NCBI GenBank assembly: GCA_023053685.1
Contig: JALIGW010000002.1
Span: 45,133,278 to 45,197,277 of the forward strand
Direction of reading: 5' to 3'
DNA length: 64,000 nucleotides
Source: Diadophis punctatus similis
Taxonomy: Eukaryota; Chordata; Lepidosauria; Squamata; Dipsadidae
Below are positions 31,869-43,004 of the stretch, piece after piece (position 1 is the stretch's first letter; every line of letters begins with the position of its first letter). The notes below the pieces were generated by a model that ran no database searches, had not been told where the DNA came from, and saw nothing but the letters and a program-made list of their open reading frames with translations. Both the position numbers and the translations under genes were made by a program.

Positions 31869-32400
31869 ATAGGTAGTGCTTGACTTATCACATGGGTATC
31901 AAACCCGTGGCGTCATGTTGCCGTCACGTGATGTTTCGTGATGTTTTTTCCCCTTTACGGAACTGCAGTGGGTGTGGCCTGTGCATGACACATCTGGTCT
32001 GTGGGCCGCCAGTTTGACACCCCTGACTTATCACCACAACTGAGCACATGTTATGACCTTTTTTGCCAGTGTTAAATGAATCACTGCAGTTGTTAAGTGA
32101 ATCATGCGGTTGTTAAGAGAATCTGGCTTCCGCCATTGACTTTGTTTGTAGCAAGCCGGCTGGGAAGGTTACAAATGGTGATCACATGACCCCAGGATAG
32201 TGCAACTGTCATAAATACATGCCAGTTTCCAGTTGAATTTTGATCTCATGGTCATGGGAATGCTGCAATGTGTCAGGGTTCCTTTGTGAGTTGACACAAT
32301 GGTTGTAAGTTTGAAAACCAGTCATAAGTCATTTTTCTCAGTGCCATTGTAACTTCAAACGGTCACTAAATGAATAGTTGTAAGCCGAAGACTACCTGCA
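31869..32400. mobile_element. TA-associated MITE (aggtagtcctcgactta type) with a nested hAT MITE
   Basis: The left end taggtagtgcttgactta and the right end taagccgaagactacct are inverted repeats. Internal landmarks 'gttgttaagtgaatc', 'gatcacatgacc' and 'aacggtcactaaatgaa' match a very common squamate repeat. A short hAT-like MITE (31891-32025) with its TSD acttatca splits it; removing that insert plus one TSD leaves about 389 bp. TA flanking is plausible (left TA, right CA). Confidence 0.72.
31891..32025 (-). mobile_element. Short hAT-like MITE, perfect 8-bp TSD, nested in another MITE
   Basis: Ends catgggtatcaaacc and agtttgacacccctg are flanked by identical acttatca (31883-31890, 32026-32033). 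The interior has gtcacgtgatg and is the reverse orientation of the copies at 12063 and 15582. Confidence 0.9.
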
Positions 32401-32524
32401 TTGTCAGCAAGCCACAAAATAAGATTAGCCAGTGACAAAGGGCCCCTTATAGGAGGATTGCCAAATAGCTAGCCATTCTCCCCCTCCCCAATTGAATCTG
32501 GTTGCCTTTGAATTTTAAATTACA

Positions 32525-32722
32525 AACTTATTTATTTATTTTATTTATTTTGTGAGATTTATATACCGCCTCACAATGCAAGCACTCTCTAAGCGGTTTA
32601 CACCAGTAAGCAATGTATATTTTACATTGCCCCCAACAATCTGGGTCCTCATTTTACCTATCTTGGAAGAATGGAAGGCTGAGTCAACCTTGAGCCGGTG
32701 AGATTTGAACCACTGACTTGAC
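32525..32722 (-). repeat. tRNA-derived squamate SINE, (AATA)n-tail subfamily, minus strand
   Basis: Tail ttatttattttatttatttt leads to 'ataccgcctcacaatgc', 'ctaagcggtttacaccag', 'cattgcccccaacaatctg' and 'ggaaggctgagtcaacctt'. The tRNA head is truncated beyond 'gtgagatttgaaccactga'. It differs from the copies at 5096 and 33984 in the 3' portion. Confidence 0.8.
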
Positions 32723-33470
32723 TTGAATCAAATCTGCCCTCTTTGAATCTTAAATCTTCACCTTGAATCAAATCAAGACTGATTTGAAGTGTAATATATG
32801 TGAAAATCCAGGTGCAAAAATCAGTAATCTCATTGCCTGGAAGATTCTCTACAAAACTTACTTGCAAGTCTCCTTGAAGCTTCTGGTGGCCTCTGAAGGA
32901 AACAAGATGCTGGATTAAATTAACATTTTTTCACCTGATATTACTCTTTTATGGCCTCAGATTGTTTTCCCAAATAGGACATGTTGAGAAAATGTTGAGG
33001 CAAGAATGAACTTTTTTTGAGAGAGAAAGGAAAAAAATGAATAAATCCAACCTTTTAATTGTGTGTTAGTAATCACAGATTGCACATTGTATTCTTTCTG
33101 CTCTGGGGACATCCTTTATTAAAAACAAGATTATTCCTGTGAGGATGAAGTAACAGAACGCCGCTGACAAGTGTGTTCTTGTATAACTTGATATAACCCG
33201 AGGCACGATTTAGTCTTTTTGCTTTTTCAACTCATCTTTTCTCCATGTTTTCCTCCTAACTTTATTTCAGGCCCTCTTTAAAATGAATATAATTCAGTAC
33301 TCATGAATAAAACTATATATATTATTTCCTGAAATAACTAAGGAGATGGACTTGTAGGGAATATTTAGAATCTACTGATACAATAAAAACAAAAAGAATA
33401 AAGACATTCCTAAGCCTTTCGTCTTCCTCAAGGAAGGAAGGTAAACAAATAGATTTGCATGATTCTGTTA
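32723..33470. other. No recognised feature
   Basis: Unique-looking AT-rich DNA. Confidence 0.4.
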
Positions 33471-33478
33471 CTATAGCC

Positions 33479-33777
33479 CAGGGGTCAGCAACCCGCGGCT
33501 CTGGAGCCACATGTGGCTCTTTCATCCCTTTTCTGCAGCTCCCTGTAGCCAGTCGGCTCCACAATTGATAGGGCTTTCGGTAGGTCAGGTAGAGGAAAAA
33601 GGAGGAGGGGACTCTAAGGTGGGGGAACAAGACTTCCAGTTGGCAGAGAAAAAAGGACGCCGTGCTAGGAGGAGACTGGGTGGGGGAACAGGACTTCCGA
33701 TCGGCTCCAGAATTGAAGGGGGAGTTTCCGATTTGGACCTTTGTGGCTCTTTGAGTGTTTAAGGTTGCCGACCCCTG
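33479..33777. mobile_element. hAT-like MITE, CAGGGGTCAGCAACC family
   Basis: The left end caggggtcagcaaccc and the right end ggttgccgacccctg are inverted repeats; flanks ctatagcc and ctatactc match at six of eight bases. Subterminal tgtggctcttt occurs near both ends in direct orientation. The interior carries a tandem-like duplication (gggggaacaagacttcc / gggggaacaggacttcc). Non-coding. Confidence 0.85.
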
Positions 33778-33983
33778 CTATACTCAATCTCAATAAAATA
33801 CTGTATACTTCTGGTCTCCTGTGGAGTCAGTTTCTTGATTTGGTCTACCTCTTGGTTGGGCTGACAATTTAGTTCAATTCCATTCCCATAATTCCTGAAG
33901 ATGGTAGGGTAATTTAGGGAGTATGGGGTTAAAGCATCCATTTGGTTGTAAAACAATGCTGGATCATCTTCTCTATAGACAGA

Positions 33984-34221
33984 ATAGCAATAGCAGCACT
34001 TAGACTTATACACTGCTTCACAATGCTTTACATCCTTCTCTAAGCAGTTTACAAAGTCAGCATATTGCCCCCAATAATCTGGGTCCTCATTTTACCCACC
34101 ACAGAAGGATGGAAGGCTGAGTCAACCTTGTACCTACTTCTGCTGACTGCCAAACTGCAGCTGGCAGTCAGCAGAAGAAGTCTGCAGTACTGCATTCTAA
34201 CCACTGCGCCACCACGGCTCA
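33984..34221 (-). repeat. tRNA-derived squamate SINE, (GCTATT)n-tail subfamily, minus strand
   Basis: Plus-strand aatagcaatagcagcactta marks the tail, and 'ccactgcgccaccacggct' the reversed tRNA head, with 'gcagtactgcattctaacca' for box A surroundings. The copy is nearly complete and close to that at 5096-5348. Confidence 0.82.
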
Positions 34222-34370
34222 GAAGGGCCTAATTCAGTATCCAGTCTCCCCAGTTTACTAGCTAATTACTAGCAATTTTGGAAGACTACTGCCAGCCAGT
34301 ATTAACAATGTGGATTAAAATAATAATTCAGGATGTGTGGGGTTCCCTTTCATACCAAACATCAAACAAA

Positions 34371-34436
34371 GATTAGAACTCAGATTTTCCCATGTACAGT
34401 TCAGTCTCTTTAGTCATTAGATCACACTGGCTCTTA
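34371..34436 (-). repeat. Short tRNA-SINE head fragment, minus strand
   Basis: Reversed, it reads agccagtgtgatctaatgac, then a box B-like 'tctgagttctaatc'. It resembles the tRNA-like head of reptilian SINEs, with no body or tail retained. Confidence 0.5.
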
Positions 34437-35896
34437 CTACATTAAATGCTAAATTCTTAATAGTTTACTTACATCCCTTGATTATATACATATTCAAAAA
34501 GAGATATTTTTATTTTCAGGTACAGAAGCCAGAATATGTAGAATATGTAGAAAATCCACATTTTGCTTGAATTATCTGAATTATCAGTGATGTAAAAGCT
34601 CTATGCAGACTGCCATATAATAAAATGAATTGAACAATAAAATGTTCAATCTTTTCACAACAGAAATAAAATGTACTGGAGAAATTGTGGATTCCATACC
34701 AGAAACAAACTTGTAATGTACTGTGTGTTTATTACATTAAAAAAAATGAAATGGTACAACCAACCACACAAAAGAGGGCAAATTGGGAAGGATTGTTTTC
34801 TTCGCGTAATTCCCCGGGAAAAAAAATTGAAATAGCTGTAGGGCTTTTGTTCTGCAACATATGAGAATATAACACTATTCATCTTGGGGGAAAAACCATA
34901 TTGTTATAACAATATATGTGTTATTAAAAAAACATTCTCTGCAATTTGTTACCTAGTTCAATATGGGAAGAATAATTTTGTAAAAAGTGTTATTTCACAC
35001 CTTTTGGTTAAGACGGATATGATTGAGACTTACTTACAGTATCACAACTACCTCATACTTTCAAAAATATGATGTTGGCAACATGAATTTCCTAATGCAA
35101 ATAAGTGTTATTTATCTATGAATCGCATTCCAATAATTATCCACTGGAGACAACACTTTTGCCAAACCATAGTATCAAAGTGAGAGAGGAAAAACATTCT
35201 ACTGTATTTGCAGGAGCCCAATTCAGATAAATAGCTGGCTTTTGTGGTCTCTTCACCACAGAGCGGGATTTATTTGCTTCTCAAAATGCTGCAAAATTCA
35301 CTTGACAGAACCTATAAATACATTTTAAAAGGTTGGGACAATTATATGGGTTTTCTTCTGTGTGATTTCCTACACACATCAAGGTTAGAAGAAGCCACAG
35401 AAATTCCCAATAGAAGCTTTCACAGAAGAATACTGCCAAAAGACTAATTTGTTGAGCTGTTTCCTTTCTCCTCTTCCCTTCTATAAACTATAAATTCTTT
35501 TCTCCTGTACCATTTTTAAAGTATCAGGACAATTTTTCAAATACTTCTCTGTTAACATAAAAAATCTCCCCAAACAAACACCATGAGAATAATTAAAATG
35601 CTTGAGGAAAGTGTGCCTTTTAAAGAAGTGGTGGAAATTGGATACATGGATTTCCTGAATATAGGGAAAGGTATAACACTGACAAATTGTATTTAAAGTT
35701 AGGCTATCCCTAAATGTAATCAATCTCTGTTATATTTTTCGCCATTCTCAGAAAAATCATGCATTCAACTTCTTCAATATTTAAACACTTAAAAAAATAA
35801 AGGAAGTATAGAAAAGCTGTAGAAGGTATTCAACATTTACTAAAACTCAGTGCTAATAATTCAAAAGTGAACATTCAGGATTATATTATGACTACT
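34437..35896. other. No recognised feature
   Basis: AT-rich unique-looking DNA. Minus-strand frames at 34655-34882 and 35481-35723 have no domains. Confidence 0.4.
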
Positions 35897-35904
35897 ACTT
35901 AGAG

Positions 35905-36024
35905 CACGGGTGTCAAACTCACCACGTCACATTACCGTCATGTGACGTTTCACGATATTTTCTCCCTTCATGAAGGTGTGGCTGGTGTGGCCTATGTGTG
36001 ACACATGCCAGTTTGACACCCCTG
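35905..36024 (-). mobile_element. Short hAT-like MITE, decayed TSD
   Basis: Ends cacgggtgtcaaact and agtttgacacccctg are flanked by acttagag and ttttagag (six of eight). At 120 bp it is the shortest member of the family; its orientation matches the copy at 31891. Confidence 0.85.
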
Positions 36025-36032
36025 TTTTAGAG

Positions 36033-37613
36033 GATGAACCTTCTGTGTATCACTGAGTGTTTATTCAGTATTTTAGGACAAGCTTTCCAAAACTGTGGAT
36101 TTAGAGCTCAACAGAAATTCAGGCTAACTTTAGAAGGGCATCACTTTAAAAAACCTGATCATACTTGTGCGGATGATGTGAAAACATTATCAAAACTTGC
36201 CCTGGGGATGTACAAGTCCACAATGCCTAATGTTGGATTGAATTGTCACTCTACCTACAAGTCTGTATTGCAAGAATAGAAAACCCCAGTCCTTTATCAT
36301 ACTAAGATAAAAATAGATGTTAAGGGGTAATAAATGGCCACTTTTACATATATCCTTGAAATTGCCTGAACAATTATTATTTCAAGGGTTCACAAACACT
36401 ATGTCAGTACAGTTTCTTTCTATAGCTTATTTTTTCTTTCTTTCAGTTTAAATATATTTAATACTACACATGCTGCTTACCCAACTGTGTTCCAAAGGAC
36501 CAGTCCTAAAACAGATGGTCTGCTGTTAGGCTTCTAACTTAGTATCCTAGCACAGCCTCTGACACACTAATGCCACACAAGTCTGAATCACTGGTTTAAA
36601 CAAGGAACAGATAACATGGAACATTTTTCACACATTTGAGAGGTATTCCCTAGAGAGGGTTCTCTCTGCAGTACACTCAGGCAAATAACAAAGGATACAG
36701 AATCTGAACGTAGCATTTTAACTGAAACTATTAAAAGTATTGTGGTGCCATTTTACAAAATTACAAAACATCTATATTTATAATGCTGTCTCTATTTATA
36801 GTGATATGATGCCCCAAAGGATATCACAGAGCTTAAAAATTATGGAAAGTTACATCTAAAAATAAACCCTTCTTGATACTCCTTCCTATATTTGGGTCTT
36901 TGAGGACTAAACAGGTGGCTTGAAAGAGGTTTAAGAGGACACTGATACACATCAGGGTAATTTAGACAGAACAAAATGTTCACTTTTGCTGCTTTTGGGC
37001 CAGTTGGGCTTTTTATAAAAAGGAAGGTTAAACAAGGATCAATATTTGCTATACGCAGGAGAAAAAATGAATATGCTGACATGCTATATGAAATTTATAG
37101 TAGCTAATCTGACATTGAGGATATTAACTTACATCTGAGATGCTTTTTCCCTTCTTTTACAGTGTACCACCATAAAACATACACAAAACACACACACACA
37201 TCTTTGATATTAAATTATTATTTTACTGTTTCTTTACTTTGGGGAGAAAATGCAATAACTATTGTTTTATCTACATTGTCTCAATTTTGATAAGGACATT
37301 GAGCAAGTAGAGGCTGACACAATTTTCTTTCTAATACTTATTTGCAATGTCCCATAAGTGTTACACATTTCACTATCAATTTGACAGTTTCCATCTCCCA
37401 GTATTTATTTTCATTTGATGAAGATGGCTCAGATGTTTGTGAAAATGCACAACTGTGCCTTGCTTAAAGCTCTTACCTAATAAACCTAATATTTTAATAA
37501 TGTAGGAGAGAATCCACACCCTTGTCATCTGGTTCTAAGTATTCTGTTGCTGGAAGAGAATATACACTATTGACATAAGCTAATACTAATAATTTTCCTG
37601 GCATTCAGAAATG
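36033..37613. other. No recognised feature
   Basis: AT-rich DNA with a short (AC)n near 37190. The 81-codon frame at 36034-36279 starts just outside the MITE and has no recognisable domain. Confidence 0.4.
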
Positions 37614-37615
37614 TA

Positions 37616-38014
37616 CCGTATTTTTCGGAGTATAAGACGCACCTTTCCCCCCCTAAAAGAGGCTGAAAATTTGGGTGCGTCTTATACTCCGAATGTAGCT
37701 TTTTTGAAGTTTTTTTTTTCCAAGCCCTAACGAGGTGCTAACGATCTTCCCAGCTTGCAGGATTTTTTCATTGCTACTCTCTCCGAAGTTTTTTTCCCAG
37801 CCCTAAGTCTTTGCAGGCTGGTTTTCATTGCTACTCCCTCTGAAAAATTTTTTTTAAGTCCTAACCAGGGGATAAAATAATGTGCTGAAGCTGACCAGAC
37901 TAAGGACGCTAGCCAGATGAATACCTGGTAGGTAGATTTTTTTTCCCTATTTTCCTCCCCAAAAACTAAGGTGCGTCTTATACTCCGGTGCGTCTTATAC
38001 TCTGAAAAATACGG
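37616..38014. mobile_element. TA-flanked Tc1/mariner-like MITE (CCGTATTTTTCGGAGTATAAG family)
   Basis: TA then CCGTATTTTTCGGAGTATAAG on the left, and 'cttatactctgaaaaatac' plus gg then TA on the right. A second internal copy of gtgcgtcttatactccg near each end gives double terminal repeats. It is 399 bp and non-coding. Relatives lie at 38360-39322 and 50520-51518. Confidence 0.85.
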
Positions 38015-38357
38015 TATATCTAATAACCAAAAATGCATCAAAGTTTTTTACATAATATATATATTAAAGTGATGTTACTTTTACACATATGATGAGGGTT
38101 TGCAAGAATATGCACTGAAAATACACAGGACAAAAATCAAATATCTGTGTTTCAGGCAATACGTTCAGGGAATGGAAGAATCAACCTATCTGCAATCTCT
38201 ATGCCTTACAGTTCTGGTTTGTCCACCTCAATATTAATATTCCAATTTTTAAAACGAACACAAATTTTTCTAAATGTATCTGTATCCATTTCTGAATGGC
38301 TGTGTGTATGCATTTTTAAATGTATCCACTTCTGAACAGATGCATTTTAAAAAAAAA
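38015..38357. other. No recognised feature
   Basis: Short spacer between two related TA-flanked elements, including tttctgaa and atgcattttaaa near-repeats. Confidence 0.35.
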
Positions 38358-38565
38358 TACCCGTATGTTTCGGAGTATAAGACGCACCGGAGTATAATAC
38401 ACACCTAGATTTTAGAGGAGGAAAACAAGGAAAAAAGTATTCTGAACCAAATGGTGTAGTAATATATTATTTAATAAAATACCAGTATAGCAGAATACTT
38501 TTTACAACCATGTATACTTTTTACAACCATGTACACTTTTTATAACCATGTACACTTTTTACAAA

Positions 38566-38691
38566 CTTCAAACTTGACAGCTTTAAAACTAGTGGACTTC
38601 AACTCCCAGAATTCCTCCTTCAGTCATGCTAGCTCAGGAATGGGAGTTGAAGTCCACAAGTCTTAAACTTGCTAAGTTTGAAGACCCTTGC
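38566..38691. mobile_element. Fold-back MITE (gacttcaactcccagaattcc type)
   Basis: The left arm ttcaaacttgacagctttaa continues to 'ggacttcaactcccagaatt'; the right arm reads 'gggagttgaagtccacaagt' to gtttgaagaccc. The arms are inverted repeats. A half copy follows at 38709-38782, beginning caggggttttcaaacttgac, and a full relative lies at 50911-51055. Confidence 0.65.
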
Positions 38692-38799
38692 ACCCCTAAC
38701 CCCTAACCCAGGGGTTTTCAAACTTGACAGCTTTAAGACTAGTGGACTTCAACTCCCAGAATTCCTCCTCCAGTCATGCTAGATGGGGTAATTAGAAGG

Positions 38800-39210
38800 A
38801 AAAACACCCCCTTTTTTTTGGGAAAAACGGCCCATTTTTTGGCCATTTTTTTTTTTGCAAAAATGAGGCATGCAGAGGGTTTGGGAAGCTTGCAGAGCAC
38901 TCCTAAGGGGTGGGGGAAGGCAAAAACTCCCCCGTTTTTGCAAAAAATGGCCTGTTTTTCTGCAAAAACGAGGCATGCAGAGGGTTTGGGAAGCCGCAGA
39001 GCACTCTTAGGGGGTGGGGGAAGGCAAAAACACTTCCGTTTTTGCGAAAAATTGCCTGTTTTTCAGCCTTTTTTTTTTTTTTTTTTTGCAAAAATGAGGC
39101 ATGCAGAGGGTTTGGGAAGCCTACAGAGCACTCCTAGGAGGTGGGGAAAGGCAAAAATGACCCCATTTTTGCAAAAAATTGCCCATTTTTTGCAAAAATG
39201 GGATGCAGGG
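38800..39210. repeat. Tandem repeat of about 105 bp, roughly 3.5 copies
   Basis: The block gaggcatgcagagggtttgg recurs at 38865, 38970 and 39096. The longer second spacing is due to a poly-T expansion near 39068-39087. Units also share ggggtgggg and cgtttttgcaaaaaa. The array sits inside a TA-flanked element and is the source of a misleading long open frame. Confidence 0.85.
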
Positions 39211-39595
39211 GCGGGGCTTCGAGAGGCCAAAAAATGGCTGTATTCGGTGTATAAGATGCACCGACATTTCCACCGTCTTTTGGGGGGGCAAAAATGTGCG
39301 TCTTATACTCCGAAAAATACGGTACATTTGTGAAGTGAGACCTATGTTATGAAATTCAAAGAAGTGCAAAATCCAGAAATGACTTGCTGCTCAGTTAATA
39401 TCATAGTTAAAAAGTGTTGTTGCTAAGATACAGTTTCATAAGTACTTCTTTGGTGTTCTCCATTTTAAACTCTTCTTTGCCAAAGCAACTTTTTGAATAA
39501 GCAAGGGTTTTACGATATGAGTGTGGTTCACTCCAAATCATTGCTTCTATTAAATCCACACAAGTTTCCAATACTTTAACCTTACTTTTTATATG

Positions 39596-39838
39596 AGCAG
39601 TTAGAGTGCAGTACCTGCAGGCTACTTTAGCTGACTGTGATCAGCAGTTCAGCTGTTCAAATTTCACCGGCTCAGGGTTGACTCATCCTTCCATCCTTCC
39701 GAGGTAGGTAAAATGAGGACCCAGATTGTTGGGGGCAATATAAATATACATTGCTTACTGGTGTAAACCGCTTAGAGAGTGCTTGCACTATGAGGCGGTA
39801 TATAAGTCTCACTAATAAATAAGTCTCACTAATAAATA
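39596..39838 (+). repeat. tRNA-derived squamate SINE, (AATA)n-tail subfamily, plus strand
   Basis: The head gttagagtgcagtacctgca and box B-like 'tgttcaaatttcac' precede the body 'gactcatccttccatccttc', 'cccagattgttgggggcaat' and 'gtgtaaaccgcttagagagt', ending with gtctcactaataaataa twice. The start of the tRNA head is trimmed. It is the same subfamily as 32525-32722. Confidence 0.82.
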
Positions 39839-40640
39839 ATTTTTTTGCAAACCGAATACTTTGGATTAGAATCTTTACCAGTAATGTTTTAATCATTTTA
39901 TTCCATGCTATAAAATAAAATACCATTGTATGCAATAAAGTTGTATGCATTTCTGACTTCCTAAACCCTTTTTATGATAATGAACTTTATGAAGCTAACT
40001 CTTTCTTTGAAAAAAAAACCCCAACCCTTTATTATAAGGAGTAATCCCTTTCAGTATAATACTAAAGAATAAAGACGAAGTTAAGAAGAAATGTTATCTT
40101 TGGTTTTTTCCCCCTTAGAAGTCATATTTTAAATGTCAGAACTTTGCTTGCTGTGCTATATGTCATTTATAGGGAAGGTGTTCTGCTTGAATTTAGTTGA
40201 ACTTCTGCTGTGCACATATAATGTCAGTTGCTGCAAATTCTCTGATTTCAGACTTTCCTTCTTCATTATGGGCAAGGTTTCACTTTTCCAGGGTTGTGCC
40301 AAATTAGCTTTTGCCACTGTCAGTGTCAAGTACCAGGGGAATCAGGAGATTTGGGCAGTTCAAATAAGTTTATAAAGATTTTTTGCAAACTTCGGCACTA
40401 TACAAGAATCTGACTTACTAGCAGTCAAGGGAAATGAGCGGGAATAAGAAGGCATTCAGGGTGGGTGCACTTAGATCTCTTGCAGGTGTGCAGGGATTTG
40501 GGACTTATGATGTGTTTGACTCCTCCCTCAGGCTCAGCCTATCATCTTCTACAGTCAATATGTATTTCAGTAAAGTATGGCACTTCTTGCTTATAGTCGC
40601 TGAAATTATTCCTGATAAACATGTTTGTGCTTTCAATTCA
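39839..40640. other. No recognised feature
   Basis: AT-rich DNA; the frames at 40133-40375 and 40434-40676 have no domain. Confidence 0.4.
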
Positions 40641-41453
40641 AAATTTATTTTTACAATTTTTTTTGGGAGATTTTGATATATTTATTTCCAAAACTTTTTT
40701 TTTACATGATTATCACATACGGTAAAAGGTTCCTTCTTTATTATGATATTTTCAGCATTTGTTCTTATATGACTTATCCATCTTTAAAACCACTTGCACC
40801 AATTTCCCTCAATTTTTTTCCATAATCTTCACATTGTTCCACTATAATTACATTTTTGAAATTTTATATTAATTTTATCATATAATTTTAATTTGTTCTT
40901 TCTCCAAATCGTATTTTGTTTCTTTGTGCCATAAATTCCTATAAAGTCTATTGTCTAAGACAGCTCTTTCTACGATTCTGCTATTAGAAGTTTTTTTCCA
41001 TTCTGTTATCTGTGATGAACAGCTTGCTCAATAATATAATTTAAAAGTCTACCTATTCCTTTGAGACTTATACAGTTTTGAATCTTGTTCTTGATTTCCC
41101 CTCACTCTGTATGAATTTTCTAGTTGTTCTTTGCCAACCCTACAAGATTGTGACTGAGATTGGAATAGATGTCATTTGAAGTAAAAAGTTCATCTTGGGT
41201 AGTATATTACATTGTTGTAATAAGTCCTAGCCAAGGGTGTTTTAAATTTTTCCACCTTTCAAGATTTTGTTTTATTTCTTTCCATAGTTTGCTATACTTG
41301 TTTTGAAATATATCTTTGTTAGAACCTGTCAAGTAAAGTCCTACATATTTCATACATCTTTTGATATCTCACAGACAGCTTCTTTTTTCACAAAGTCATC
41401 TTCTTCAGAAATTAAGGATCTTGTTATTATATTTGTTTTCTTTCTTTGACTTA
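40640..41453 (-). mobile_element. Decayed L1 ORF2 C-terminal fragment, minus strand
   Basis: The minus-strand translation near 41228-41303 gives KYSKLWKEIKQNLERWKNLKHPW, matching the LLKEIKEDLNKWKD..SW region of L1 ORF2. Frames continue with many stops toward 40640. The fragment ends at a SINE (41454); the interval 41615-42370 may be a continuation but is too decayed to confirm. Confidence 0.55.
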
Positions 41454-41614
41454 GGCATGAAAGTCAGCTGGGTGACTTTGGCCCATCACTCTCTTTCAGC
41501 CTGACTCATCTCATAGAGTTGTCATTGTTGAGAAAGCAGTATTAGGTGTGTTTTCTGCCTTGAGTTATTTATAAAAAATAATAAAGGCAGGATAAAAAAT
41601 GTAATAAAAAAGCA
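41454..41614 (+). repeat. tRNA-SINE 3' half (gccttgagttatttataaaa type)
   Basis: It contains 'gtcagctgggtgactttggc', 'ccatcactctctttcagcc' and the 3' end ttgagttatttataaaaaat followed by aaaggcaggataaaaaatg. The tRNA head is missing. A copy with the head lies at 44219-44425. Confidence 0.7.
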
Positions 41615-42642
41615 AAGTTGTTCCTCTAGCTTTGTGTAGTAAGGCTCAGTGCCTTTCCAATTTTGATTTTATTGCTTCTTTGATCTACTGAATTGTAATG
41701 GATTTGCGTAACATTTGCCTGTATTCTTAGGTGAATTCTTTTAATTCTTCCCCTAGATCCTTTTTCAATATTATATATACTCTCCATAGACTACTTACCC
41801 TGGTCCTAATTGGCCTGTAAACTATTAGGGCAATAACTGGTAGATATTAAGTCTCCTATATGAAAGCCATATTAATTTTGGTTCAGGCATGGAAGTACAA
41901 TCGGTTTCATATTTGGTATTAAAATATCTATCGTACACCCAGTGTTAATTGAACTTAATATTTCCAATTGTTAATAACTTTAATTGCTATTAGATCATGA
42001 CATCATTATCCTTTTTAGTGATCACTCTTAAGAAAACTCCAAGAAGATCGGAAAACCTCTGTCAATAGCTACCAGTGTAACTTTTAGCAACTATTTGATT
42101 TCTTTCTGATGCTAGTAAGTATTAGCTGTTAATCGTCTCATAATTGTAATGCAATTTTCTTGGAATTCTTTAATTCTTTTAGTGTAGTTATTGTATTATT
42201 GGTCTTTTTCTTCTATACAATCTCAGACCATAAACAAATGTTAACATCACTGGAGTTGTATCTATTTTGAAAAAAACATTTTAGTTCTTTATGTTTTGTC
42301 TTCTTGGAATGAAACAGGTTTTTAGCCATCATTTAAATAGAAATTTTTCTCCTGGATCTATAATACTGAGATTTGATTGTGATTTGTATATATCATTGGG
42401 AGGGTCTTCACTTCCTTGAAAGTTTTGGATGGACTGAAAGTTTCTGTGAAGCAAGAGATTTCACACATACACTTAGACTGATTTAATTAATGCTAGCATG
42501 TTAAAAAAAACTGGGGGAAAATTTATTTGCACAAATGGAAGAAAACAGAAAATTCTAGTTATGTCATCTGCCATCATCCTGTCCACATTGAACTCATGCT
42601 CCAAAAATAATTAATTATAGTTGGGTATCCGAAATCCTCTTA
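41615..42642. other. Possible decayed L1 continuation, otherwise unassigned
   Basis: The AT-rich segment next to the L1 fragment could be its 5' continuation on the minus strand, but no motif survives that I can defend. Confidence 0.3.
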
Positions 42643-42650
42643 AATATTAT

Positions 42651-42953
42651 CAGGGGCAGGTTCCACTTACCTTTTGCTACCGGTGTGCATTGCAACATCC
42701 CGCCACACGACTCTACTTCCGCGCATGCGCAGAAGGAAATTTGAAACTGAAACACAACTGAGAAGCCATCCAAACCAGGAAAAAAGTGCCGATTCTACTT
42801 CCGCACATGCACAGGACATTTCAAGCTGAAAAAAGATGGCGGTGCGCACGGACATGGAAAGACGGCATCGGAGCCGTCACACCTAAATTGCGATATCAGC
42901 GGGCTGCTACTGGAGCGCCAACACCGGACCGCACCGGTAGGAATCCACCCCTG
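42651..42953. mobile_element. hAT-like MITE, CAGGGGTGGGTTC family, perfect TSD
   Basis: The left end caggggcaggttcca and the right end ggaatccacccctg are flanked by identical aatattat (42643-42650, 42954-42961). It includes gcgcatgcgcag near 42722 and AAGATGGCGGT (42833-42843). Confidence 0.9.
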
Positions 42954-43004
42954 AATATTATCCTCTTACTTTATACATATATATTTGTGTATAGAAAGAA
43001 GAAC

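Larger units (their letters stand above)
38360..39322. mobile_element. Long TA-flanked element carrying nested MITEs and tandem repeats
   Basis: The left end cccgtatgtttcggagtata and the right end ctccgaaaaatac plus gg, followed by TA, match the element at 37616. The 960-bp interior contains one and a half copies of a 'gacttcaactcccagaattc' MITE and about 3.5 tandem units of roughly 105-126 bp. No transposase motif is visible. The 185-codon frame at 38776-39333 is a repeat translation. Confidence 0.75.

Noticed and set aside
36034..36279. 81-codon plus-strand frame next to a MITE
   Set aside because: No start context, domain or splice support; composition is compatible with chance.
38690..38712. 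Telomere-like cccctaacccctaaccc
   Set aside because: Only two to three imperfect units, and it lies between two fold-back MITE copies inside a transposon; an interstitial telomeric repeat would need more perfect TTAGGG units.
38776..39333. 185-codon plus-strand frame with repeated KMRHAEGLGS-like blocks
   Set aside because: It is a translation of the 105-bp tandem array within a TA-flanked transposon; the repeat length is a multiple of three in part, which keeps the frame open.
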